Source of the DNA: Lepidodermella squamata | Lineage: Eukaryota; Gastrotricha | Direction of reading: 5' to 3' | NCBI GenBank assembly: GCA_047495785.1 | Contig: JBLDXI010000032.1 | Span: forward strand, 868,001-932,000 | Length of the DNA: 64,000 nt | Part shown: piece after piece, positions 49,187-59,653 of the stretch | How the letters are laid out: the number at the start of each line of letters is the position of its first letter | How positions within the stretch are numbered: position 1 is the first letter of the stretch | Translations under genes and position numbers: made by a program | Notes under the pieces: model-generated | Seen by the model: only the letters and a program-made list of their open reading frames with translations | The model's database searches: none | Told to the model about the DNA's origin: nothing

Positions 49187-49768
49187 GCATTATACTCCTG
49201 TTTTGCAGGTCAAAGGTCACACGTGCACACGTGATGAAAACGTGTGATCAAAACACTAAACTTTTAAGTTGTTGCTTGTTGTTAAGTTGGTGGGGGTTTC
49301 GTCATTTCGTCATTTCGTCAATTCGTCACTTTGAAAAACTTCCAAAAGACCGAAAAAACTTACAAAAAATAAAAAAAATGATATGAGCTGGAGTCGAACT
49401 ATCAACCTCTGGTTTCGAGTGCTAGTGCTGGAACCACTAAGCAAGCAAGTTGTCTTAAAATCGTGTGCATCGATCTTGTTGAAGTATGCTTTAACTGGGG
49501 CCTATATCAATTGATTCTAAGACGGGTCCCATGTGTCTCCTGTGTGGTTTAGTGGTTCAAGCTATAGCTCAGGAAACCAGAGGTTGATAGTTCGACTCCA
49601 GCTCACAACATTTTTTTTTATATTTTTTTTTCATGGTGACGAAATGACGAAATGACGAAACGACGAAACTACCACACTAGCAACAACCTAAAAGTTTAGT
49701 GTTTGGATCACACGTTTTGATCACGTGTGCACGTGTGACCTTTGACCCGCAAAACGGGAGTATAATGC
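49187..49768. mobile_element. Inverted-arm element carrying tRNA-like boxes in both arms
   Basis: About 582 bp bounded by GCATTATACTCC and its complement, with GTA on both outer flanks (possible 3-bp target duplication). The outer ~140 bp are inverted repeats at roughly 85-90% identity. The inner parts again mirror each other: 49383-49421 and 49571-49606 both read GAGCTGGAGTCGAACTATCA in opposite orientation. Each arm has a pol III-like A box (TTAGTGGTTC) and B box (GTTCGACTCC). The right arm reads on the plus strand, the left on the minus. No protein-coding capacity of its own. Confidence 0.75.
49545..49599 (+). promoter_or_regulatory. tRNA-like A and B boxes (putative pol III promoter)
   Basis: TGGTTTAGTGG at 49545-49555 and GTTCGACTCC at 49590-49599, spaced as in a tRNA. 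The flanking stems do not pair well enough to call a functional tRNA gene. A second, inverted set lies at about 49385-49450. Confidence 0.45.
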
Positions 49769-51211
49769 GTAGGCATGTTCACTTGGGGCAATGTATTGCT
49801 CGTAGGTTGCAGAAGCCACGCCTTCCGAATGATGTAAAAACCTATCGATTACCAGCTGCATTGTTCCGGGTAAGCCTGGAATGTTTTGATGGCGAGACGT
49901 AGTTTGCATCATCCTTCGCTGCATCGAAAAATGAAATGCTGGGAGAGCTGGTCTTTCTTTGACCGGCATGGAACGAACGAAATCGTCCCAAAGTACACTC
50001 ACGTGATAGGACAGATGCTGAAACCGTGAGCCATCTTGACGGAGTAGAACGTATTTCGCGCTGGTCGCATCAGCCGGCTTTGGACGATACTTGTTCAGGT
50101 ATTCCTCGTATAGTGCCATCAGTTCCTCATCAAGAGTGACGTAGGGAAAGCACCGTTTGCCGTACTTCGTCTCCAACACGTGTATGGTAGTTGTTCCCGG
50201 GATTTCTGACTTCCGGTTCTCGTATTCTCGCATTGTCATGCCGATGATGCTAGTAGGACGACACCCGTTCAACGCATTCATTTTGACGGCGATTAGAGCG
50301 ATGCGATAAACGTAGGGAACAGATAGTCCAGCCTCTTCCAAGCCTGAAATCGAGTCTCGAATGAAATTGGCGTATTTTGGTGCGGTGAATATTGTAACTT
50401 GGTCGTTAGTTCGTTTATGTTTCAATTGGGCGCTTGCCAAAGACCGCTGTTTGTTCAGCATCAAAATTCGCGGATTCAGGCATTCCTTGACTATACTGTC
50501 ACATGCGGCACGCTCCTCGTCAGTCACTTCTCTCCGATTGCACAAAAATCCGTTCCTGTACATGAGTAGAAAGTCCCGTACAGCCGCCAACCTCATGTAA
50601 GAGGTGTGAGGTGAAACTTTAGTCACCTTTTTCCACCTGCTGGAAACGACATCGGAACTGGCGAAATAGTCGTACCACAACTCGTTATTAAAGACGTCGG
50701 ACATAGTTTTCATTCCAGCTAATTCAAGCGTCATTTTCAAATGAGAGGAACGCGAAGAAACCGTTCGACTGTTTCGTGGTTCTTGAAGCTGTTCAACCAT
50801 GTAATCAGGATCGCCGTACCTTTGCTTGAGCAACAACAATCTCTTCTCCTCCGATTTAGACGAGGAAAATGACTGTATAGATGTGCCAGATTGTTTTTGA
50901 CGTTTGCTAGAACTGCTATCTTTAGGGCGAAACTCCGGTGTTAGAACGGCTTCTACAGCAGGCCCTCGAGCAGAACGAGATCTTGAAGCACGCGTCGTCA
51001 TTGGAGAAACGACGGATTTCGGCACCACAGTTGGTTTAACGGATCGAGACCGTGATTTGCGGCTGGTTGATGCTTTTGGCGAGTCACACTTCTCCGAATT
51101 GTGAACGGAGGATGTTGAGACATCACGTGATGGCCGCGAATTTTCGTCGCTTCTCCCCGACAGCTGAAAATATCTTGAATCGTTAATTTCATCGAGTGAA
51201 TCACTCGGCAT
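49721..51211 (-). CDS. Tyrosine recombinase-like protein of a mobile element
   Basis: Intronless frame of 496 codons. Residues 1-150 are Ser/Arg-rich and low complexity. Residues 160-270 may be the core-binding (SAM-like) domain. The C-terminal half fits the catalytic domain: first Arg in NGCRPTSIIGMTMREYE, a Lys hairpin in ETKYGKRCFPYVTLDEEL, H..R region AFHFSMQRRMM, second His in FLHHSEG, and a Tyr nucleophile candidate in ASATYEQYI. This suggests a Crypton or DIRS-like recombinase, or a host gene derived from one; the exact clade is not resolvable here. The last 15 codons (ALYSRFAGQRSHVHT) lie inside the inverted element at 49187-49768, so the original C-terminus was displaced. No reverse transcriptase is seen nearby. 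Confidence 0.65.
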   Translation of the reverse strand: MPSDSLDEINDSRYFQLSGRSDENSRPSRDVSTSSVHNSEKCDSPKASTSRKSRSRSVKPTVVPKSVVSPMTTRASRSRSARGPAVEAVLTPEFRPKDSSSSKRQKQSGTSIQSFSSSKSEEKRLLLLKQRYGDPDYMVEQLQEPRNSRTVSSRSSHLKMTLELAGMKTMSDVFNNELWYDYFASSDVVSSRWKKVTKVSPHTSYMRLAAVRDFLLMYRNGFLCNRREVTDEERAACDSIVKECLNPRILMLNKQRSLASAQLKHKRTNDQVTIFTAPKYANFIRDSISGLEEAGLSVPYVYRIALIAVKMNALNGCRPTSIIGMTMREYENRKSEIPGTTTIHVLETKYGKRCFPYVTLDEELMALYEEYLNKYRPKPADATSAKYVLLRQDGSRFQHLSYHVSVLWDDFVRSMPVKERPALPAFHFSMQRRMMQTTSRHQNIPGLPGTMQLVIDRFLHHSEGVASATYEQYIAPSEHAYALYSRFAGQRSHVHT

Positions 51212-52762
51212 CTCCGCTGAATTTGATTCGCTGAGATCAAAGCTTTCTCCGAGTTGCTGTTAATCGAGTGCTCGTCATTTGAGTCGAGATGAGCAGGCGT
51301 TGAACACCGAACAGGATTATTCCCCTTTGAAAATTTCCAGTTTTAATTTACGCTTTAATCCGGTAAAATTTAGAAAATCTAATTTATTTTATGAAGAATT
51401 CGAAATTTACCTGTAACTGAACCTGATCCGCATCGGCAGCTGCTGCTACCACCAGAAATTGTGATCGAAGCTTGGCGTTCGAATCTTTCACTCGGATTCA
51501 CTCGGATTCACTCGCATTGGCAGAAACTACCATCTTTAGATGATGAGGCTAAGTCGTGATTTGAAGCTGTTTTGCACCGACAAATGCTGTCGTTTGCTGT
51601 CATAAATGAGCGATAATCAGCATGCCCCTGATAATTCGTTGAGTTGATGGCTTGCGATGGGATCGGAGCGAGTAAGATTTCAGCTTTAGCCAGTTCGAAA
51701 GCATTAGGACCATGAGCCTTAGCGCGAATGCAGTAATTCATTATGTGACGCTTGAGAATCTTGGACGAATATTTTCGATGGCAGAATACTCGCGAACCGC
51801 ATTTCTCTTTATTCGATTCCGTCGCTTATACGGGAGATGAGCCGCGAAACGACCATTGCTCGAACGACTGGGCTCTCGAGAATCGAATGGAGAAGAAGAA
51901 ATTTTCATTGATTAGCCGAAAAAAGTCGTATTTAAAATCTAAGGGGAAAAATAGTAATTATGAGCATAGCATTTTATTTCGAGATACCCTTGAGCTAAAA
52001 AAATGTTCCGATATACATAAAAACCAGTGGAACAATGTTCTACGCGGGCGGGAGAATCTCGAGATAAAAGAAACAAAGCATTAGTGATGGTTAAAAACGT
52101 GATATTGAGTAACAAGCGGTAGAGTTAAATGTTCAATTATTCGGGCTAATAATATTAAAAAACAGGGGCGACCGCATTCATTTAAATTTTGATTTAAATA
52201 AAAAACCTCATTTTAAATATTGGTCGTAGTGCAATCTCATTGGTAATGCCGCTTCTACAGGTCATTCAACATTCAAAGTTTGGCGGTTTTTCGATCGAGA
52301 ATTTGCGGAAAAAATAAGATCCAACCATTTTTACGACAAATTTCTAGTTAACATTCCGCCTTATTTAAATTAGAACCTAAGATGAGCCAATAATAGCTTC
52401 TGAATTTGCTCGTAAAATATCCCTAATTCGCTAATTATATTTTTCAGCTAAAAAAATAAGCTTTTTTAATTAGAGGCGCAATTTTTCGAATTTAAAAAAA
52501 ATTGCAAATCGATTCGTTGGCGCTGAAAAATTCCTGCTAGTCTCTCGCATAAAATAACGCAAACTTCCGTTCACCTTACTAGTGGTTAGTATTTGATACG
52601 AACAGAAAAGTTGAGAAGAATGACCAGGCCGATTCGATCAGTTTTATAAGGAAAATAAGACAAATTATTAGAAACTAATCATTTTCGTCTCCTGGCAGAA
52701 ACACGCTTCCCACAATTTCCACATCCCACACAGCTTTGTTGCTGTTCTTCAGGAATCTTGTC
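51212..52762. other. Non-coding stretch downstream of the membrane-protein genes
   Basis: No convincing exon on either strand. A 5' exon of the recombinase gene is possible near 51240 but unsupported. Three tandem copies of a TCACTCGGATTCACTCG-type word occur at about 51488-51516. Confidence 0.35.
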
Positions 52763-53785
52763 TCAATTCAAATCAGTCGATTCAGATGGGAAGTGAACAG
52801 TTTTGTTTTTCTTGAATGTTCTACGCACGGCCAATGAGAAAGTAGACCAGAAAAGGGCCACAACGTTGCCGAAGTAGTAGAAGCACATGAAAGTTTTCAG
52901 TCCGAAGGTGAGAAACAGAATAATATAACGTAAACTAATCGAGACTGTGTAATAATCGAGGTAAACATATGACAATATTTTCCCAAGCCAATATGAAACT
53001 ATCCGCGTGTAAAATAATTCCATGAGTAAGTTAATTACCACCGCTAGAAACCCGACCTGTGACTCCTTGTAAATCGCTAAAATAAGAAGTGCAACTTGAG
53101 GAATGTAGTGCGTAGCAGTAAAAACTGGTTCGAACTCGTAAAATGGCCAGAAATGGCACACCAGAAATTGAAAAAGACGAAATTTACTGAGATATTTGAA
53201 AATACCCGACGCAATTTGCGATGCTTTAGTTCCAGCAGACCGATAGGATTCAAGATCAAATAAGCTTTCAGATAGTGCGAAACTCGAAATATTTGTGGCT
53301 AAATAGGCGCATATAGGGCGAATTACGCTAAATGCTGTAGCCCAAGTTCTGATATTATCTTCTGGAAGCTCGAGAACGCAAGAAATCGAAGAGCAAGAAT
53401 TTTTCACGAGGCAACCTAGCATCTTGATAGACAACTCGTCCCAGACTACCGTCGAGAGAGGCCATTCGCAGATTTTTTCAGCTTAAAAAAATTGATATTT
53501 AGAATTTCAATCGAAATTTAAACACTCACCTGTCGAAGTGAAATTAGCTATGCATGAATTCGTACCGAATTTGTACGATTTGTAGTACTGCATACCAGTG
53601 ATCAGCTCGAACGTTTCCGGGGCTTGATTATTGGTGTGGTCAGACGTGTCCCTTTTTCTGATGACATGGTCGACAGCATCATCGTCAAGCTTGAACAGGT
53701 CGAGCAGATGAAACTCTTCGGCAGCAGGATCACGAGTGGCCAGCCATGGCGAACAGAAGCAACAATCCCGGCAACATTATTTTTC
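52763..53785 (-). CDS. Unrecognised secreted-entry, multi-pass membrane protein
   Basis: Two minus-strand exons inferred: 53530 to about 53785, and 52763-53481 (phase 1 join). The first encodes a luminal or extracellular segment (EEFHLLDLFKLDDDAVDH... YKFGTNSCIANFTST). The second begins EKICEWPLSTVVWDEL, has several Cys, and then four to six hydrophobic helices (YIPQVALLILAIY, VGFLAVVINLLMELFY, YIILFLTFGLKTFMCFYYF, NVVALFWSTFSLAV), ending in a basic tail. No family recognised. The only start with a signal-peptide look (MLPGLLLLFAMAG, near 53775) is one base out of frame with the rest, so an indel, an unseen intron or another first exon is implied. Confidence 0.55.
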
Positions 53786-54037
53786 AAGAGAAAAACAGTC
53801 TAAAAGGAAAAAACACTAATTAACAACGCCTTGGAATCATTAGAAAATTTGGAAATTGATTTATATTGCCTCAGATTAATTTGTAGATCAGATAAGCAGT
53901 TATATTACATATAATGAATCTATTGTTTTGCACCTGCATAGAAATTCATAGATAGATTGAGCTATGCTTTTTTCGCCTTGTTATAATATTGATTAGCCTC
54001 AAATGTTCACTATATAATCACGATATTTAGGCCGAGG

Positions 54038-54166
54038 TCAGATGATTCTTCCGAGAAGAATACCGCAAAAGATTGCCATTAGGAGATGAGCCAGGTAGAT
54101 TTCGGCTGCCATAGTGACGTCGGTTTTTGAAGTTGGCGCCGTTAATCTAAATAGAGAAGTGTCCAT
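54038..54166 (-). CDS. Candidate 42-residue single-pass membrane microprotein
   Basis: A complete short frame, ATG to TGA: MDTSLFRLTAPTSKTD followed by one hydrophobic helix (EIYLAHLLMAIFCGILLG). It begins 61 bp after the stop of the 54228-54545 gene on the same strand. It could instead be the last exon of a longer gene, because an ATTTAG acceptor lies inside the frame and the tail resembles a GPI or tail-anchor signal. No family assignment. Confidence 0.4.
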   Translation of the reverse strand: MDTSLFRLTAPTSKTDVTMAAEIYLAHLLMAIFCGILLGRII

Positions 54167-54227
54167 GTTAGAATAACGTAATAGCTCGGAAGCATTCATG
54201 ACTAAAAAATATTAACAAAAAATAACT

Positions 54228-54706
54228 TTAGCATCTTGAATGAATTATATCGGAATTGGAGCGCCTGTCCAACAAGCGATGTCCGCCGGTGGCTTTCTTG
54301 CATCGAATACGTTGGCAGAAACAAGCAAACAACACCGCGGCCATTGCGATTAAGGTGACAACGAAGCAAATAATTACGACTTCGTAAACGTGGGTGTCAC
54401 ACGAGAAAGTCTTGGGGAAAAAAGAGGAGCTATCGCTTTGATTACGAGGTGTATCGGCGATTGACGGAGCCGAACTGTTTTTCAAATCGCCAACAGGGCT
54501 ACCGGCGAACCAGGCGGAGGGATTGAAGGGATTAAAAACACGCATCGCAGATAACAGTTATTATTTACGCCGGTCTGAATCAATAGCAACTGCGACGGAT
54601 ATTCTATTAATTACAGGAACAGAGTGTCTAAATAACAGGTGAACAATGCGGATGTGCAACGTTTTCTGACTTTTTGAAAATTTCCGACTCACCTGCTGTC
54701 ATGATA
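54228..54706 (-). CDS. Small single-pass membrane protein with a uORF-bearing leader
   Basis: The coding part is 54228-54545, 105 residues: a Ser/Pro-rich N-terminal region (FNPFNPSAWFAG), a single helix (VVIICFVVTLIAMAAVLFACF), then a basic, Cys-containing cytoplasmic tail (RIRCKKATGGHRLLDRRS). No signal peptide, so the topology is uncertain. Upstream, a leader exon ending at 54693 with a GTGAGT donor joins 54589 and would create a 12-codon upstream frame (MTAVAIDSDRRK, stop) before the main ATG. No known family. Confidence 0.5.
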
Positions 54707-55357
54707 GGTGTACTTAGAGTCTCGTTATACCGCGTAATGATAGTGCGCGTGTCGGCCGAAGCGGCCTGCGCGCTTCCTCGGTGTTGCGTCTTTTGAGTAA
54801 TGAGACGTCTGTCTTTCGTGCGCGCTCAAGTCGCCGCCCGCCGCGCCGATTACGCGGACTTTTTCGCGCTTATACCGCTATCTGTGTTATTCAATACTTG
54901 ACCGGCCGCCGGGGGCCGCTGTTCAATGTGCGCCGCTGCTTTCGTGTGCTTATTAGCAAACCAATTGAATATTTCGGGAGTGAAAACATTAAAAAAAATG
55001 AATCAAAATTAACCGTAATTAATATACAATGTCTCAATTTTTATTGTTTCATTGACCCAATCAATAAATTCGAATTAAAAATAATTTCCGCGGCACATTG
55101 AGAGATGCCGCAGAGGTGCCGCAGTGGTGCCGCAGTGGTGCCGCACGGTTTATCAGACCACATTGAGATACGGCCTCAAGCCCCGGGTCGGAGGGGCCTT
55201 TTACTAACTTATCTTTTCTGCGTTCTTGCTTGCAGCATTTCACCCTAGTGCTCGATAAGATATAGAAAATAAACATCTAGATAAGCACCTGCTCTGTTCG
55301 CCCCGACAGTCTGTATTTTTGCTGTTTTGCGGTGCTCACAGTTTATGCTCGAGGAGA
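54707..55357. other. Divergent upstream region between membrane-protein and kinase genes
   Basis: GC-rich around 54750-54930, fitting a promoter area shared by the minus-strand membrane protein and the plus-strand kinase. A short direct repeat of GTGCCGCAG occurs three to four times at 55104-55146. No coding exon recognised. Confidence 0.4.
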
Positions 55358-56377
55358 ATGGTCCAAAGGTTTCAATCATTCGGTGAGTTAACCAAAATCA
55401 GATGCCTGGGCAGTGGCGCTTTCGGATCTGTTTGGCACTGCAAGGCTAAAGACGATATCGCGGACTACGCTGTTAAGGTGGTCAATCTCAGCGCGACTCG
55501 ACGAAATTATGAGCAGAAAGATCGGATTATGGCTGAGAAACTAGTCAAATTGGCCCGCAATGAGGTTGTTTGGTCATAATACAATAAAACAACCGTTACT
55601 ATGGATTCATTCTACCAGCATGTCAAGCTGCAAAATTTGAGGCACGCAAGCATAGTCGCGCTGTACGGAGCGTTTGAAGGTTAGGTGAAGACTTGGAAGA
55701 TTAATAGTAGAAATCCATCACATTTTTCGAAATGTTTTCCCAGATCTTTTGTTTGAAATTGATGATACGAACCAAAACAAGAACATAATATGGCACGTGG
55801 ATGACGAGATGTACTACCTCGTCACAGAGTTCTGTCCTGGCGGAGATTTGGAAGCTTACACTAAACAAACCAAACAAAACAATGAAACTATTGCAGAAAC
55901 GTTTTTAACGCATTTGGCCCGCCAATTAGTATCGGCCGTAGGCTGTCTGCATCAATGTGGAGCACTCCATCGGGATATCAAGCCAAAAAACATTTTCCTA
56001 TGTGAAGATGGGAAAACTGTCAAATTGGGCGATTTTGGATTCGCGAAAATCTACAATGGGTGAACATTTCCTGCATTGCACCTGCGATAACGGCTTATCG
56101 TATTACTTTTCAGCTCGTCAAGCAGTACGACCTTTGGACTCGGAACGCCGATTTACGCCGCACCCGAAATTTTTAGTAAGGAGCAGCACTCACCTGCCAG
56201 TGATTGGTGGTCTCTCGGGGTCACGTTGTTCGAAGTGGCCTATCTTCGCCTACCTGTAAATAAAAAATAAAAAATGCAAATCATAATTGATTTTCATAAT
56301 TTTTACAGTTCGAAACAACTTCTGATATTATTAGGTACGTTAAAAGACCTGTACTGCTCTTTGAATATCCTCAATAA
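55358..56377 (+). CDS. Ser/Thr protein kinase, NEK-like, C-lobe cut short
   Basis: Exons inferred: 55358-55564, 55619-55679, 55744-56059, 56114-56255, 56309 onward; phases consistent. Motifs: glycine loop [10 protein letters not shown], catalytic Lys in [21 protein letters not shown], hinge [16 protein letters not shown], catalytic loop [17 protein letters not shown], and activation segment end [10 protein letters not shown], then [20 protein letters not shown]. All residues for activity are present. [11 protein letters not shown] and LGDFGFAK point to NEK-like relatives. After ETTSDIIR the domain stops: unspliced, it reads through to a stop at 56377, lacking the last C-lobe helices. Splicing at AG/GTACGT (56334) to 56739 would join it in frame to the ankyrin array. 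Confidence 0.8.
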
Positions 56378-56748
56378 GATTCATATCTGAACAAGACTTA
56401 TGAAAGATTTTTCTAACAATTGATGTATCTTTCTTATTAAGGGAATCAGCGCAGCCAAAATTCGACGATCTCAGATTTTCGCAAGACTTCCGGAACTTCT
56501 TGCTATCTATGCTACACAAAAACAGATCAAGAAGAGCTAACGTGGAGGAATTACTAGCCAGCCCTTTCTTGACGTCGAACCTACGAAGAGGGAATACATC
56601 CAACCCATCGAACAATACCAGCACTGCAATCGATTCTGAAGCGGCGTTGAAAGTGAGCTAATACATTGATGATATATTGCGGTAAACATTTCAACATTCA
56701 AACTGTTACCACTCACAGCTGCTATTTAAATACTCAAGGCAACGAAAA

Positions 56749-59653
56749 ATGCTGCCGGAAATTGTGAAGTTGCTGAACAATAGTCAATTGGATGTAAACA
56801 GTAGAAACGACGACGGCTTCACGCCATTGATGATAGCCGCGCAAGAAGGATTCCACGAATTTATGAAGCCATTGGTAGAAAAAGGGGCCAACGTCGATTT
56901 AGTGGACGAGCTTGGCAGAACGTCGCTCTACATAGCTGCTAAAAATGGTCATTTCAAAGTTGTGCAAGTTCTTGCCACAGATTTAAGAGCGAATGTCGGA
57001 GCAACTGGGGACGGCGGGGCGTCGCCGTTATGCATCGCCGCAGAGAACGGTCACTTGAAACTCGTGAAGCTCCTTGCTCGCGAATTCGAAGCCAACGTAA
57101 ATGCTGCAACAGATGATGGTGCTACGCCGTTATACGTCGCTGCTCAAAATGGTCACTCAGAGATCGTGAACCTTCTCGCAGGAAACTTCGAAGCAGATGT
57201 GAATGCACCGGACAAAAATGGTGTTACGCCGTTACACTTAGCTTCATATAGTAACGACTTGGAAGTAGTGAAGCTTCTCGCTGGAAACTTCAATGCTAAC
57301 GTAAATGCTGCAACGGATGATGGTGCTACGCCTTTATACATAGCTGCTCAGAATGGTCATATCGAAATCGTGAAACTTCTCGCTGGAGACTTCCAAGCCA
57401 ATGTGAATGCAGCGAACAAAAATGGTGTTACGCCGTTACACTTAGCTTTGTATAGTAACGACTTGGAAAGTGTGAAGCTTCTCGCTGGAAACTTCAATGC
57501 TAACGTAAATGCTGCAACGGATGATGGCGATACGCCTTTATACATCGCTGCTCAGAAAGGTCATTTGGAAATCGTGAGGCTTCTTGCTGATGAATTCAAA
57601 GCCGATGTGAATGCAACGAACAAAAATGGTGTTACGCCTTTACACGTCGCTGCTCAGAAAGGTCATTTGGAAATCGTGATGCTCCTCGCTGATGAATTCA
57701 AAGCCGACTTTAATGTGACGACGAATAATGGTGGTACGCCGTTACACATCGCTGCTCAAAATGGTCACTCAGAGATCGTGAACCTTCTCGCAGGAAACTT
57801 CAAAGCAGATGTGAATGCAGCGAACAAAAATGGTGTTACGCCGTTACACTTAGCTTCATATAGTAACGACTTGGAAGTAGTGAAGCTTCTCGCTGGAAAC
57901 TTCACTGCCAACGTAAATGCTGCCATGGATGATGGCGATACGCCGTTATTCATCGCTGCTCAGATTGGTCATTTGGAAATCGTGAGGCTTCTTGCTGATG
58001 AATTTGAAGCTGATGTGAATGCAGCGAACAAAAATGGTGCTACGCCTTTATACGTCGCTGCTCAGAATGGTCATTTGGAAATCGTGAGGCTCCTTGCTGA
58101 TGAATTCAAAGCTGATGTAAATGCTGCCATGGATGATGGTGCTACGCCTTTATACGTCGCTGCTCAGAATGGTCATTTGGAAATCGTGAGGCTCCTTGCT
58201 GATGAATTCAAAGCTGATGTAAATGCTGCCATGGATGATGGTGCTACGCCGTTATTCATCGCTGCTTACAATGGTCATTTGGAAATCGTGAGGCTCCTTG
58301 CTGATGAATTCAAAGCTGATGTAGATGCTGCAACGGATGATGTTGCTACGCCTTTATACGTCGCTGCTCAGAATGGTCATTTGGAAATCGTGAGGCTTCT
58401 TGCTGATGAATTTGAAGCTGATGTGAATGCAGCGAACAAAAATGGTGCTACGCCGTTACACGTCGCTGCTCAGAATGGTCATTTGGAAATCGTGAGGCTC
58501 CTTGCTGATGAATTCAAAGCTGATGTAGATGCTGCAACGGATGATGTTGCTACGCCTTTATACGTCGCTGCTCAGAATGGTCATTTGGAAATCGTGAGGC
58601 TTCTTGCTGATGAATTTGAAGCTGATGTGAATGCAGCGAACAAAAATGGTGCTACGCCTTTATACGTCGCTGCTCAGAATGGTCATTTGGAAATCGTGAG
58701 GCTTCTTGCTGATGAATTTGAAGCTGATGTGAATGCAGCGAACAAAAATGGTGCTACGCCGTTATACGTCGCTGCTCAGAATGGTCATTTGGAAATCGTG
58801 AGGCTCCTTGCTGATGAATTCAAAGCTGATGTGAATGCAGCGAACAAAAATGGTGTTACGCCGTTACACTTAGCTTCATATAGTAACGACTTGGAAGTAG
58901 TGAAGCTTCTCGCTGGAAACTTCACTGCCAACGTAAATGCTGCCATGGATGATGGCGATACGCCGTTATTCATCGCTGCTCAGATTGGTCATTTGGAAAT
59001 CGTGAGGCTTCTTGCTGATGAATTTGAAGCTGATGTGAATGCAGCGAACAAAAATGGTGCTACGCCGTTACACGTCGCTGCTCAGAATGGTCATTTGGAA
59101 ATCGTGAGGCTCCTTGCTGATGAATTCAAAGCTGATGTAGATGCTGCAACGGATGATGTTGCTACGCCTTTATACGTCGCTCGCTGCTCAGAATGGTCAT
59201 TTGGAAATCGTGAGGCTTCTTGCTGATGAATTTGAAGCTGATGTGAATGCAGCGAACAAAAATGGTGCTACGCCTTTATACGTCGCTGCTCAGAATGGTC
59301 ATTTGGAAATCGTGAGGCTTCTTGCTGATGAATTTGAAGCTGATGTGAATGCAGCGAACAAAAATGGTGCTACGCAGTTATACGTCGCTGCTCAGAATGG
59401 TCATTTGGAAATCGTGAGGCTCCTTGCTGATGAATTCAAAGCTGATGTAAATGCTGCCATGGATGATAACGATACGCCGTTATGCATCGCTGCTCAGAAT
59501 GGTCATTTGGAAATCGTGAGGCTTCTTGCTGATGAATTCAAAGCCGATGTGAATGCAACGAACAAAAATGGTGCTACGCCGTTATGCATCGCTGCTCAGA
59601 ATGGTCATTTGGAAATCGTGAAGCTTCTGGCTGGAGGCTCAATTCCGATGTGA
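56749..59653 (+). CDS. Ankyrin-repeat protein, very regular 34-residue repeats, frameshifted near 59180
   Basis: Protein-interaction solenoid. The frame runs 56749-59226 with about 24 ankyrin repeats (typical unit NGATPLYVAAQNGHLEIVRL plus LADEFKADVNA). A 4-bp duplication at about 59181-59184 shifts frame, after which repeats continue to a stop at 59653 in the next frame. Early repeats are divergent and normal (DDGFTPLMIAAQEGFHEF); later ones are almost identical at DNA level. If the upstream acceptor TCAAG at 56738 is used, the array is the C-terminal part of the kinase gene, an ANKK1/RIPK4-like layout. Otherwise the ATG at 56749 starts a separate gene. Confidence 0.85.
57000..59640 (+). repeat. 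102-bp coding tandem repeats with a 1,020-bp higher-order copy
   Basis: DNA repeats of 102 bp (34 codons), many 95-100% alike. About 57816-58046 recurs essentially unchanged at 58836-59066, exactly 1,020 bp (ten units) away, implying a recent multi-unit duplication. Confidence 0.92.

Noticed and set aside
56340-56624. 94-codon open frame on the minus strand between kinase and ankyrin exons
   Set aside because: No domain or splice support; lies in the likely intron of the kinase-ankyrin gene.
57000-59640. Regular repeats that could suggest a CRISPR or satellite array
   Set aside because: The 102-bp period is in frame, codes for ankyrin repeats and has no unique spacers.
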